Positions 45,570 through 54,547 of a DNA stretch of 64,000 nucleotides are shown here, piece after piece. The notes beneath the pieces are model-generated. The model was given only the letters and a program-made list of their open reading frames with translations, had not been told where the DNA came from and ran no database searches. This DNA is from CAIVPM01 sp964477265 (lineage in GTDB: Bacteria > Bacteroidota > Bacteroidia > Chitinophagales > Chitinophagaceae), in contig CAYZDJ010000011.1 in NCBI GenBank assembly GCA_964477265.1, positions 23,562-87,561 on the forward strand, given 5' to 3'. The translations under genes were made by a program, and so were the position numbers. Position 1 is the stretch's first letter. Each line of letters opens with the position of its first letter.

Positions 45570-46310
45570 ATGCAAGAATGGCAAACAGGTAAAGTAGTTG
45601 ACATTGTTCAGGCTGCACCTAACACAAGACGTTTTTTTATTGAAGTAGAAAACACTACTGATTTTCAGTTTGAACCTGGCCAGTTTTTAACACTTGACTT
45701 GCCCATTCACGAACAAAAAAACAAGCGTTGGCGAAGCTACTCAATTGCCTCAAATCCAAATGGAACAAACATTGTAGAGCTTGTAATAGTTTTGCTTGAA
45801 GGTGGTGCTGGCACAACTTATTTGTTTAACGAAATAAGCGTTGGTAGCCAGCTTACATTTAGAGGTGCATTAGGTAAATTTACTTTGCCAGAAACTATTG
45901 ATACTGATATTTATTTCATTTGCACAGGCACAGGCATTGCTCCTTTTAGAAGCATGTTAAAGCATATTCAATTGCATAATCTTGCTCATCAAAATTTATA
46001 TTTAGTGTTTGGTTGCAGAAAAATTGAAGACTGTTTATACCAGGATGAATTTTTAGAATTGCAACAAAGCCTTTCCAGCTTTACATATTTACCTTGCCTT
46101 TCAAGGGAAGAAAATTTACCAGCTTTTGCACAACAAGGATATGTACACAATGCATACACAGCAAGCATTACAGCCAATAAAGTAAATGAAGAAAACAAAC
46201 CCGCTAAATTTTATTTATGTGGTTGGAAAAATATGATTGATGAAGCCAAGCAAAGAATCATTGATTTAGGCTTTGATAAAAAAGCAATTCATTTAGAGTT
46301 GTATGGATAA
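45570..46310 (+). CDS. FAD/NAD(P)-binding ferredoxin reductase-like oxidoreductase
   Basis: A 246-aa flavoprotein of the ferredoxin-NADP reductase family. The FAD domain has FEPGQFLTLDLP and the RxYS motif WRSYSIASNP. The NAD(P) domain has FICTGTGIAPFRSML, LVFGCRKIEDCLYQDEF and the C-terminal FYLCGWKNMIDEAKQRI. It ends in HLELYG, close to the classical FNR C-terminus. There is no fused 2Fe-2S domain. It would move electrons between NAD(P)H and a ferredoxin or other acceptor. No redox partner is encoded next to it. Confidence 0.87.
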   Translation: MQEWQTGKVVDIVQAAPNTRRFFIEVENTTDFQFEPGQFLTLDLPIHEQKNKRWRSYSIASNPNGTNIVELVIVLLEGGAGTTYLFNEISVGSQLTFRGALGKFTLPETIDTDIYFICTGTGIAPFRSMLKHIQLHNLAHQNLYLVFGCRKIEDCLYQDEFLELQQSLSSFTYLPCLSREENLPAFAQQGYVHNAYTASITANKVNEENKPAKFYLCGWKNMIDEAKQRIIDLGFDKKAIHLELYG

Positions 46311-46453
46311 TATAGTGGTTAATGATTAGTTATTAGTGATTAACTGAATCTTACTGTCTGTAGGTTTTGTGCTCTACAAACCAAAATAAAATGTTTGTCA
46401 AAATATTTTTCCAAGTGTCTATGTGGTAAAATAAAATTTAATATTGCACCACA

Positions 46454-48106
46454 ATGCAAATTCAAAACAAAATTTCCAAGCACTTTGTAACCTTTGTAAT
46501 TATTGGCATTGCAGCCAATGCCTGTGGATTATTCAATGATATTTTAGAGCCAGATGGTGCATTGTATGCAAGCATTGCAAAATATATTGCCATAAAAAAT
46601 GACTGGATAAATTTATATGGCAATGGTGCAGATTGGCTTGATAAACCTCACTTTCCATTTTGGATTTCGGCAGTTAGCTATAAAATTTTTGGCATCAATT
46701 CATTTGCTTATAAATTCCCTTCTTTCCTGTGTTTTTTAATGGGATGTTATTATACTTTTAAAATAACACAAAAAATATTTTGCACGCAAACTGCCCAATT
46801 AGCTACCATTATTTACATCACTTCATTACATGTTATACTTAGTAATTTTGATGTAAGGGCAGAAGGTTATTTAACAGCTTTTATCATTGCTTCTATTTAT
46901 CATTTATATAATTCTTTTTCTGCAAAATGGTTTTTGAACATTGTTGCAGCATCTGTGTTTGCAGCTTGTGCTATAATGACAAAAGGAGTTTTCGTTTTCA
47001 TTACAATTGGCTCTGGCTTTGTGTTGTATTGGATTTTAAGCAAACAGTATAAAGAATTTATAAACCCAAAATGGTATTTGTTTGTTTTACTAAGTTTAAT
47101 TTTTATAACACCAGAATTGTATTGTTTGTATAAACAATTTGATGTTCATCCAGAGAAAATTGTTTTTGGAACAACACATGTATCTGGTATAAAATTCTTT
47201 TTTTGGGATAGCCAGTTTGGGCGTTTTTTTAACACAGGCCCTATCCAGGGCGAGGGAGAATTGTTTTTCTTTTTACACACAACGCTTTGGGCATTTTTGC
47301 CTTGGGCAGTTTATGTATTGTTTGCTATTATAAAAAATGCAAAACAATTAAAATCCTTTGCTGTCAATCATTCTACAATTATTTATGCAAGTGCTTTATG
47401 TAGCTTTTTATTATTCAGTGTCTCTAAATTTCAGTTGCCACATTATATAGTTATCATCTTTCCTCAACTTGCAATTGTTGTAGCAAAGTATTTAATGTGT
47501 GCCAATTCATCTAAAAAAATTGCAGTGTTAAAACACATTCAAACAGCTATTTTTTTATTACTTGCTGCACTTATTATTTTAATAACATTTGTTTACAAAT
47601 TAAACAATATAATACCACCAATTGCTTTGCTGATAATAGTTTCAGCTATTTTCTTTTTTATGTTTAAAGAAAATACATTGTTTAATGTAATAATAAAAGC
47701 CATGTGCTTTAGTGTTTTGCTATCTGTGTTTTTAAATTTTATTTTTTACCCTCAGTTAATGCAATACCAAGCAGGGATGATGGCAGGAAAATGGCAACAA
47801 AAAAACTTACCAAACACAACAATACCAATGTTCAGGTGCAATGAATATTCATTTGAATTTTGTGGCAATACACAATTAAAAAGGGAAAACTATGTGCACG
47901 AGTTATTGGCAACAAGCAAATCTGCAACTGTACTTGCAACAATAAAAGAGACAAGAAATATAAATGCAGATAGCTTTTCAACAAAGCCATTACAGGTGTT
48001 TCCATATTATTATGTAACACAAATTAATGCTACTTTCTTTAACAATAAAACAAGATGGCAAGCACTTGACAGCCTTGCTATAATTACAATAGAGAAGAAA
48101 TATTAA
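46454..48106 (+). CDS. GT39-type membrane glycosyltransferase (ArnT/PMT-like)
   Basis: A 550-aa integral membrane protein with about 11-12 hydrophobic segments. The first periplasmic loop has the catalytic acidic motif LEPDGALYASIAKYI and WLDKPHFPFWISA, typical of ArnT-like enzymes that move sugars from polyprenyl phosphate to lipid A or other acceptors. A late hydrophilic segment of about 100 residues faces the periplasm. Which acceptor it modifies cannot be told, as there are no sugar-synthesis neighbours. The upstream 143 bases contain only filler repeats. Confidence 0.85.
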   Translation: MQIQNKISKHFVTFVIIGIAANACGLFNDILEPDGALYASIAKYIAIKNDWINLYGNGADWLDKPHFPFWISAVSYKIFGINSFAYKFPSFLCFLMGCYYTFKITQKIFCTQTAQLATIIYITSLHVILSNFDVRAEGYLTAFIIASIYHLYNSFSAKWFLNIVAASVFAACAIMTKGVFVFITIGSGFVLYWILSKQYKEFINPKWYLFVLLSLIFITPELYCLYKQFDVHPEKIVFGTTHVSGIKFFFWDSQFGRFFNTGPIQGEGELFFFLHTTLWAFLPWAVYVLFAIIKNAKQLKSFAVNHSTIIYASALCSFLLFSVSKFQLPHYIVIIFPQLAIVVAKYLMCANSSKKIAVLKHIQTAIFLLLAALIILITFVYKLNNIIPPIALLIIVSAIFFFMFKENTLFNVIIKAMCFSVLLSVFLNFIFYPQLMQYQAGMMAGKWQQKNLPNTTIPMFRCNEYSFEFCGNTQLKRENYVHELLATSKSATVLATIKETRNINADSFSTKPLQVFPYYYVTQINATFFNNKTRWQALDSLAIITIEKKY

Positions 48107-48123
48107 TATACTTTTATAAAAAG

Positions 48124-48172
48124 AGAAAGCACAAAAATCACAAATACAAGTTCTGTGTTTTCTGTGCTTTCT
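48124..48172. terminator. Hairpin between convergent GT39 and PDH E2 genes
   Basis: AGAAAGCACA pairs perfectly with TGTGCTTTCT over a 29-base spacer. The centre contains CACAAATACAAG and TTCTGTGTTTTC, resembling the CACAGA-type filler repeats elsewhere. No strong T-tract, so it may be a repeat first and a terminator second. Confidence 0.45.
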
Positions 48173-48195
48173 ACGAGAAAAAATATTTTAAAAGC

Positions 48196-49839
48196 TTAAG
48201 CCAGCATTCGTAAAGGCTCTTCCAATAACGCTTTCAGGGTTTGTAAAAATGCAGCACCAGTTGCACCATCAACAACCCTGTGGTCGCAGCTAAGTGTAAC
48301 TTTCATAATGTTCCCTACAACAATATTTCCATTTTTTACAATTGGTTCCTGGCTAATGCCACCAACTGCAAGTATGCAGCTATCTGGTGGGTTAATGATT
48401 GCAGTAAACTGGTCAATGCCAAACATACCAAGATTGCTGATGGTAAATGTATTTCCTTCCCAATCGTTTGGTTGCAATTTTTTATCTTTTGCCTTTTGTG
48501 CATAGTCTTTTACCTGTGCACTTATTTGCGTAAAGCTTAATGTATCTGCATTGCGAACAACAGGTACAAGCAAGCCTTCATCAACAGCAACAGCAATACC
48601 AATATTAATTACATTGTTATATCTTATTACATCTCCAAGCCAACTACTATTTACTTTAGGGTGTTGTTTCAATGCCAATGCAGTTGCTTTAACTACCATA
48701 TCATTAAAGCTAATTTTGGTTTTGCCATCAGCATTTAATTTAGTTCTTGCATCAACTGCAGCATCCATATTTATACTCATTGTTAAGTAAAAATGTGGAG
48801 CAGTAAATAAACTTTCGCTTAAGCGTTTTGCAATTACTTTACGCATTTGCGAAACTGGAACTTCGGTAAAAGCAGCAGACGACAGCTTACTGTCAACTGA
48901 CGACAGGCTTTGACTTGAAGCAACCAACTGTTGACTATTGACTGTTGTCTGTGGACTATAATTATCTACATCACTTTTTACAATTCTTCCTCCATCTCCA
49001 GTGCCTTGCACATACTTTAAGTCAATGCCTTTTTCAGCAGCTAATTTTTTTGCAAGCGGAGAAACGAAAATGCGACCAGTGTTTATAATCTCGTTTGTTG
49101 TTTGTTGTTTATCGTTTAAGGTTTCAACTTTTGTTTCTTGTTTCTCATTTGAAGGCTGTTGACTGTTTGACTCACTGGCTTTCTGACTTCCTCCCTTCAA
49201 TCCTGCAACAATTTCATCAACATTCAATCCTTCTTTTCCAATAATGCAAAGCAAATCATTTACCTGAATTTTTTCTCCAGCCTTTGCACCCTGGTATAAA
49301 AGAATGCCATCCTTATAACTTTCCAATTCCATTGTAGCCTTGTCTGTTTCAATATCAGCAAGTACTTCGCCTTTTTTAACAGCATCGCCAACATTTTTTT
49401 GCCAGCCTGCAATTACACCTTCAGTCATGGTATCACTTAAGCGTGGCATCAATACCACTTCTTCCATTGTTGAATAATCTTTTGCATCCTGTTTGGTGTT
49501 TGGAGTTTGGGGTTGAATGTTTGTTTGTTGTACTTCTTTATGACTTACTGACTCAACTGACTTCTCTGACTTTTGATTTATTAAACCAGATATATCTTCT
49601 CCTTCTTTACCAATAATTGCAAGCAAATCATTTACCTGAAGTTTACCACCTTTTTCAGTACCTATGTGCAGCAAAGTTCCATTTTGGTAGCTTTCCAATT
49701 CCATAGTTGCTTTATCAGTTTCAATTTCAGCAAGCACATCACCTTTTTTCACAGCATCTCCAACTTTTTTATTCCACGATGCAATTACACCTTCAGTCAT
49801 TGTATCACTTAAACGAGGCATTAAAATCACTTCAGCCAT
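48196..49839 (-). CDS. Pyruvate dehydrogenase E2 (dihydrolipoamide acetyltransferase)
   Basis: The 547-aa core of the pyruvate dehydrogenase complex, which transfers acetyl groups from lipoate to CoA. Two lipoyl domains carry the attachment lysine in EIETDKATMELESY and DIETDKATMELESY (about residues 43 and 168). The E3/E1-binding domain is VSPLAKKLAAEKGI ... GTGDGGRIVKSDV. The catalytic domain ends with CDHRVVDGATGAAFL (His520) and LLEEPLRML. The linkers are unusual: Ser/Gln/Thr-rich stretches (TVNSQQLVASSQSLSSVDSK) whose DNA resembles intergenic TGTTGACTG-type filler. The enzyme could be specific for another 2-oxo acid, but the two-lipoyl form fits PDH. No E1 or E3 gene is adjacent. Confidence 0.93.
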   Translation of the reverse strand: MAEVILMPRLSDTMTEGVIASWNKKVGDAVKKGDVLAEIETDKATMELESYQNGTLLHIGTEKGGKLQVNDLLAIIGKEGEDISGLINQKSEKSVESVSHKEVQQTNIQPQTPNTKQDAKDYSTMEEVVLMPRLSDTMTEGVIAGWQKNVGDAVKKGEVLADIETDKATMELESYKDGILLYQGAKAGEKIQVNDLLCIIGKEGLNVDEIVAGLKGGSQKASESNSQQPSNEKQETKVETLNDKQQTTNEIINTGRIFVSPLAKKLAAEKGIDLKYVQGTGDGGRIVKSDVDNYSPQTTVNSQQLVASSQSLSSVDSKLSSAAFTEVPVSQMRKVIAKRLSESLFTAPHFYLTMSINMDAAVDARTKLNADGKTKISFNDMVVKATALALKQHPKVNSSWLGDVIRYNNVINIGIAVAVDEGLLVPVVRNADTLSFTQISAQVKDYAQKAKDKKLQPNDWEGNTFTISNLGMFGIDQFTAIINPPDSCILAVGGISQEPIVKNGNIVVGNIMKVTLSCDHRVVDGATGAAFLQTLKALLEEPLRMLA

Positions 49840-49903
49840 AATAATTTATTTTTAAGATTGATATTGTACAACCTTATTGTTAGTTTTTTAAGGGCGTGAA
49901 AAT

Positions 49904-49918
49904 AATGCAATTTGCATT
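49904..49918. promoter_or_regulatory. Small palindrome in the E2/gyrB divergent gap
   Basis: AATGCAA-T-TTGCATT is a perfect 7-bp inverted repeat with one central base, 65 bases upstream of the PDH E2 start. It has the form of an operator, but no regulator can be named. Confidence 0.3.
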
Positions 49919-50162
49919 TACAGCATAAACAGATTTATTTAATTTAGTATGAGAACGATTGTAATGTAAAAATAACATTGGTTTATGGCAAAAATTGTTG
50001 CTATATTTAGCAATAATTTTTGTGAATAACTCAGTAAAACTCTTCGCCAAAACCCACCCTCAAAACCCTATCTTCGCCACCATCTTTTCAAGGTTTGAGA
50101 AGTTTAATGTTTAAGTTTTAAAGTTAGCTAATTTTCTAGTTTTAAATTCTTATAAAAATAAT

Positions 50163-50205
50163 TTCCCCTGCGTTCCTCTGTGTAAAATCTTTGTGTACTC
50201 TGTGG
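50163..50205. repeat. CTCTGTG-type filler repeat upstream of gyrB
   Basis: CCCCTGCGTTCCTCTGTG, then AAATCTTTGTGTACTCTGTGG, resembles intergenic strings at about 5377 (ACAGAATACACAG), 46410 and 52580. The 413-base gap 49840-50252 otherwise holds only the small palindrome at 49904 and AT-rich filler ending CTTTAAAC before gyrB. Confidence 0.45.
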
Positions 50206-50252
50206 TAAAAAAACTCTAAACATCATACCTTAAACTTTAAACAAAATAAAAT

Positions 50253-52211
50253 ATGAGCGAAGAACAAAAGCCCAATTATGGTGCAGATAGCATACAGGTT
50301 TTAGAAGGTTTAGAAGCGGTGCGTAAACGCCCTGCAATGTATATTGGTGATATTGGTGTTAAAGGCTTGCACCACCTGGTATACGAAGTTGTTGATAACA
50401 GCATTGACGAAGCACTTGCAGGTTATTGCAAAAACATTATAGTTAATATCCACGAGGATAATTCTATATCTGTAGAAGACGATGGTAGAGGTATTCCTAC
50501 AGGGATTAACCAAAAACAAGGTGTTAGTGCATTACAAGTTGCAATGACCATTCTGCACGCTGGTGGTAAGTTCGATAAAAATACTTATAAAGTGAGTGGT
50601 GGTTTGCACGGTGTGGGTGTTAGTTGTGTAAACGCATTAAGCACACACATGCATACAACAGTTTGCCGTGAAGGAAAGATTTTTGAACAGGAATATAAAA
50701 TAGGTGTCCCGTTATACGATGTTCGTGAAGTAGGAACAACTGATAAAACAGGAACTAAGCAACATTTTTGGCCAGATGCAACTATTTTTCAAGAAACTGT
50801 TTACAGAAGAGAAATATTGGAAGGAAGATTAAGAGAGCTTGCTTTTTTAAACAGAAGAATAAGCATTACCATCAATGATTTCAGGGAAGTTTTGGATGAT
50901 GGCACTACCTACACCAAAAACTTTTACAGTGAAGGCGGCATTATTGAGTTTGTTGAAATGCTTGACAAAGCCAGTAACAGAAGACCTTTAATAAGCAATA
51001 CTCTTTATTTTGAAGGACATGACGAAACAAGCAATGTTGCTGTTGAGGTGGCAATGACTTACAATGATGATTTTAAAGAACATATTTTTTCTTATGTAAA
51101 TAACATCAATACCATTGAAGGTGGTACACACGTTACAGGCTTTAGACAAGCATTGACGCGTGTTTTCAAATCTTATGGTGATAAGGAAGGTTTGTTTGAA
51201 AAGGCAAAGGTTGAGGTTGAGGGAGATGATTTCAGGGAAGGCTTAAGTGCTATCATTTCTGTTAAAGTACCAGAACCACAATTTGAAGGACAAACAAAAA
51301 CCAAGCTTGGTAATAGCGATGTTGCAGGAACTGTGCAAACTGCTGTAGGCAGAGCATTACAGGCATATCTTGAAGAAAACCCACGTGAAGCAAAAAATGT
51401 AATTAGTAAAATAATTCTTGCAGCACAGGCACGTGTGGCTGCAAAAAAAGCAAGGGAATTAGTACAACGTAAAACAGTTTTAAGTGGCGGTGGATTGCCT
51501 GGTAAACTTGCAGATTGTAGCGAACGTGATGCAGAAAAATGTGAGTTGTATTTGGTAGAAGGAGACTCGGCTGGTGGAACTGCAAAACAAGGACGTGATA
51601 GAAACTACCAAGCTATATTGCCATTGCGTGGTAAAATATTGAACGTTGAAAAAGCAATGGAGCATAAAATTTATGAGAATGAGGAGATACGCAATATGTA
51701 CACAGCATTGGGCGTAACTGTTGGCACAGAAGAAGATCCAAAAGCTTTGAACCTAACCAAGCTGCGTTATCATAAATTAATTATAATGACCGATGCCGAT
51801 GTGGATGGAAGCCACATTGCAACATTGATTCTTACTTTCATTTTTAGGTATATGAAAGAAATGGTGGAACAAGGTTATGTTTACCTAGCACAACCACCAT
51901 TGTATTTAGTGAAGAAAGGCAAAGAAGCAGAATATGCCTATAACGAGACGCAACGCAGCGAATTAGTTGCAAAAATGGGTGCAGGCAAGGAAGACAGCGT
52001 AACCATACAACGTTATAAAGGTTTGGGAGAGATGAATGCTGAGCAACTTTGGGAAACCACAATGGATCCTACACGCAGAACTTTAAAGAGAGTGAACATT
52101 GACAGTGCTGCCGAAGCTGATAGGGTGTTTAGTATGCTTATGGGCGATGATGTGCCACCACGCAGAGAATTTATTGAAACACATGCTAAGTATGCTAAAA
52201 TTGATGTGTAA
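50253..52211 (+). CDS. gyrB: DNA gyrase subunit B
   Basis: A 652-aa ATPase subunit of gyrase. The GHKL domain shows RPAMYIGDIG, EVVDNSIDEALAGYC and DDGRGIP, with GGLHGVGVSCVNALS as the ATP lid. The TOPRIM domain has YLVEGDSAGGTAKQGRDRNY, LPLRGKILNVEKA and DADVDGSHI, whose acidic residues bind metal. The C-terminus has YKGLGEMNAEQLWETTMDP. Length and motifs fit GyrB better than ParE, especially QRYKGLGEMN and the preserved EGDSAGG spacing. gyrA is not nearby. Confidence 0.95.
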   Translation: MSEEQKPNYGADSIQVLEGLEAVRKRPAMYIGDIGVKGLHHLVYEVVDNSIDEALAGYCKNIIVNIHEDNSISVEDDGRGIPTGINQKQGVSALQVAMTILHAGGKFDKNTYKVSGGLHGVGVSCVNALSTHMHTTVCREGKIFEQEYKIGVPLYDVREVGTTDKTGTKQHFWPDATIFQETVYRREILEGRLRELAFLNRRISITINDFREVLDDGTTYTKNFYSEGGIIEFVEMLDKASNRRPLISNTLYFEGHDETSNVAVEVAMTYNDDFKEHIFSYVNNINTIEGGTHVTGFRQALTRVFKSYGDKEGLFEKAKVEVEGDDFREGLSAIISVKVPEPQFEGQTKTKLGNSDVAGTVQTAVGRALQAYLEENPREAKNVISKIILAAQARVAAKKARELVQRKTVLSGGGLPGKLADCSERDAEKCELYLVEGDSAGGTAKQGRDRNYQAILPLRGKILNVEKAMEHKIYENEEIRNMYTALGVTVGTEEDPKALNLTKLRYHKLIIMTDADVDGSHIATLILTFIFRYMKEMVEQGYVYLAQPPLYLVKKGKEAEYAYNETQRSELVAKMGAGKEDSVTIQRYKGLGEMNAEQLWETTMDPTRRTLKRVNIDSAAEADRVFSMLMGDDVPPRREFIETHAKYAKIDV

Positions 52212-52252
52212 CCCTGTTTACGATTTATAGATTTTAGAATTACGATTTATTT

Positions 52253-52287
52253 GAAACCTTGAGAGTGTAATGCTTTCAAGGTTTTTT
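52253..52287 (+). terminator. Terminator after gyrB
   Basis: AAACCTTGA pairs with TCAAGGTTT across a 13-base loop and runs into six T residues. It lies 42 bases after the stop and resembles the terminator at 2103. Confidence 0.75.
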
Positions 52288-52347
52288 ATTGCCTTTATTA
52301 AACCTCTTTCACAATTACCTTTATTTATATAAAACTCAATAATGACA

Positions 52348-52430
52348 GTCATTGAAGGTTCGTGTCTGAAGCAATCTGCTTGAAATAGTTGAGATTGCTT
52401 CGTTAGGCAAGAACCCGATCTCGCAATGAC
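52348..52430. repeat. Dispersed palindromic repeat, GTCATTGCGA family, copy 3
   Basis: The left end GTCATTGAAGGTTCGTG with TGAAGCAATCTGC and the right end GAGATTGCTTCGTTAGGC with CTCGCAATGAC form an inverted repeat. It shares ends with the copies at 23251 and 27245. Confidence 0.75.
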
Positions 52431-52577
52431 TTATAACTATTCTTTAGACAGCTAATATGAAAGAAGTCTATTATAAAATTTTAAACGCTGCGAAGGTTTA
52501 AAGATTACAAAGGAATTATTTGATAAGTAGAAGTTGTTTAATATTTAGTTTATTGAAAATAAACAAATTATATTTAT

Positions 52578-52674
52578 TAACCGCAGAGCAACGCAAAGTA
52601 GGAAACGCAGAGTTGGCAAAGGGTTAGGTAAATTCTTTGCGATTTCTTTGCGAAAACCTTTGTGTTTGCGGTTA
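52578..52674. repeat. Imperfect inverted repeat of the CGCAAAG/CGCAGAG type
   Basis: TAACCGCAGAGCAACGCAAAG at the left faces CTTTGTGTTTGCGGTTA at the right, with several CGCAGAG and TTTGCG units between. It lies in the 564-base gene-free stretch between gyrB and the beta-barrel gene. The rest of that stretch is AT-rich and shows no coding signal. Confidence 0.6.
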
Positions 52675-52704
52675 AAATAATGTTAAACAACTTCGTAGTA
52701 ATAT

Positions 52705-52736
52705 AAAAAAGGAATTGCTGTTAAGTAATTCCTTTG
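52705..52736 (-). terminator. Terminator of the surface-protein cluster
   Basis: On the minus strand AAAGGAATT pairs with AATTCCTTT, closing ACTTAACAGC, and a run of T residues follows. It lies 40 bases after the stop of the last gene of the cluster. Confidence 0.8.
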
Positions 52737-52775
52737 TTGTTAGAAGGTCAGAATTAATTTAGAAGCTTTTGTTTA

Positions 52776-54524
52776 TTAGAAACCAAAACTATAGCCTATA
52801 TTTCCTATCAAACTGTTTACACTTGTTGCACCCTCAACATTTCTATTTTGATTAATCAAGCTAAGCACTATGTTGTGTTTTTTATAAAATGTATAGGCTG
52901 TACTTAATCTTAAGTTTAGTATTTGGCTCTGTGGCTGGCTAACTACATTTGATGTGCTTTTATTGTAAGATGCAGTTAACCCAGTTGTAACTGCTTTTTT
53001 AAATAATTTACAATTAACACCAACAGTAGGTCCTAAAATGCTATAGTTGTTTAATGCAACCACGTTGTAGCTATAATTAAATGCTGCAATTACATTTATA
53101 TTGGTTGGAATAAAGAATATATTGTATGAAGCTGTGCCATTGTAAAACTTAGTGTTACCTGCATCAGTTACTTTACCACTTTGCTTATCTACTGCATCCT
53201 GATAACTAAAATTTATATTTAGGTTTTGTGTTTGTGAAGTTGATTGTTTTACTATTAAGTTCACATTCAAATTTGCATTTTGTGACAACTGCGAAAAATT
53301 TAATGTATCTAAATTTTGAAATTGGTTTACCTGGTTTATTAATTGAAATAAAGGTCTTATGTTCATAAAGGTTTTAAAGTTGTTATAGCTAATATTAATA
53401 GCTACTTTATCTACAGGATTATAGCTTAAAGTTGTTGCCAATACATAACGCTTATTTTCCCCTGATTTTGCATCATCTAAATTATCGCGTTGCACGCCAA
53501 AGTTGACTGCAAACGTAGCTTTGTTTTTTAGCAAAGATTTTGAAAGATTAAGTGTTAGATTTTCTAAATCGTTGGCAAAAAAGTAGGCTCCCAATGTTTT
53601 ATATCCAGGATCAATTCTTTCGTAACCTATACCAATAGTAGTAGTTTTTACATGTAGGTTGCATTGCAACTTTAGTGCTTTATAATAGCCTGTTGAATTT
53701 TTTGCATCAACAAAATTGGTTAAAATGTTGCCCGATTTTTCTTTTACAAAACTTGTATCTCTAATATCCTTTGTTAATGCACTCATTGCATACTCTGCAT
53801 TAAACTCTACATTAGACGATGGTTTTAAACTTGCATTAAAACTTGTTACAAAATTTTGTTGTGGTAATACACTTAAACTATCTGGCTGAAAGTTTAAAGA
53901 ATTCAATTTATCGGATGCACCAAAAACAGTTACTCCAAAACTCGACTTTTGTTTACTGTCTGTGTATAAAATTTTGGCTCCATAACCCAATCTTCTATAT
54001 GCTGGCAATGATGCTTTATTTGTACTATCAAATTCTACAGCTTGTTGCAAACGGCCATACATAGCACTAATTTTAAAATTGCCTTTAGGGCTCAAATCTA
54101 CACCCGCTCCTGTAAATTGATGTCCATTTAAAGTGTAGGGGCTAAAGCTCATAGCCACATCGCCAAGGTGTGCTGTAACCCATTTGTAGGTTGGATGAAT
54201 ACCAATTCTGTTGGGGGAAGTTGGTGTTTGAAAATTACTGCCAGCATTGGTTAAATTCATATTGAATGGAATGTTTACTGTGTTAAACAAACTAATGTTT
54301 ACATTACCCTGCAAATACCAATTAAATGACTCTCTCCCACTTTGGTCATTACCACTATAAGTTAGTGCTGTGGCATTTAAGCCTCCAGTAACTTTTACAG
54401 CGTTCTTCTTGTTAAAGGTTTCTTTTAGATTACCTAAATCTACATTTTGGGCGAACGAACTATTACTATAAAAAGCAGTAACAAGAAGAAAAGTTATTAT
54501 TTTAATGTTGAGTTTATTATGCAT
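52776..54524 (-). CDS. Outer-membrane beta-barrel protein of unknown role, 582 aa
   Basis: The ATG at 54524 (MHNKLNIKIITFLLVTAFYS) is preferred to the TTG two codons upstream. A signal peptide ends at NSSFAQ. The rest is made of alternating short beta strands (GNVNISLFNTVNIPFNMNLT, ATFAVNFGVQRDNLD, LSTAYTFYKKHNIVLSLI) and the chain ends in aromatic Phe (NIGYSFGF), the usual mark of Bacteroidota outer-membrane barrels. I do not recognise a named family, and it is not evidently PorP/SprF. It is the last gene of a same-strand cluster, 23 bases after the fibronectin protein, so it may anchor or assemble that protein at the surface. Confidence 0.75.
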   Translation of the reverse strand: MHNKLNIKIITFLLVTAFYSNSSFAQNVDLGNLKETFNKKNAVKVTGGLNATALTYSGNDQSGRESFNWYLQGNVNISLFNTVNIPFNMNLTNAGSNFQTPTSPNRIGIHPTYKWVTAHLGDVAMSFSPYTLNGHQFTGAGVDLSPKGNFKISAMYGRLQQAVEFDSTNKASLPAYRRLGYGAKILYTDSKQKSSFGVTVFGASDKLNSLNFQPDSLSVLPQQNFVTSFNASLKPSSNVEFNAEYAMSALTKDIRDTSFVKEKSGNILTNFVDAKNSTGYYKALKLQCNLHVKTTTIGIGYERIDPGYKTLGAYFFANDLENLTLNLSKSLLKNKATFAVNFGVQRDNLDDAKSGENKRYVLATTLSYNPVDKVAINISYNNFKTFMNIRPLFQLINQVNQFQNLDTLNFSQLSQNANLNVNLIVKQSTSQTQNLNINFSYQDAVDKQSGKVTDAGNTKFYNGTASYNIFFIPTNINVIAAFNYSYNVVALNNYSILGPTVGVNCKLFKKAVTTGLTASYNKSTSNVVSQPQSQILNLRLSTAYTFYKKHNIVLSLINQNRNVEGATSVNSLIGNIGYSFGF

Positions 54525-54547
54525 AACCAATAGTTTTAGTTTTTTAA

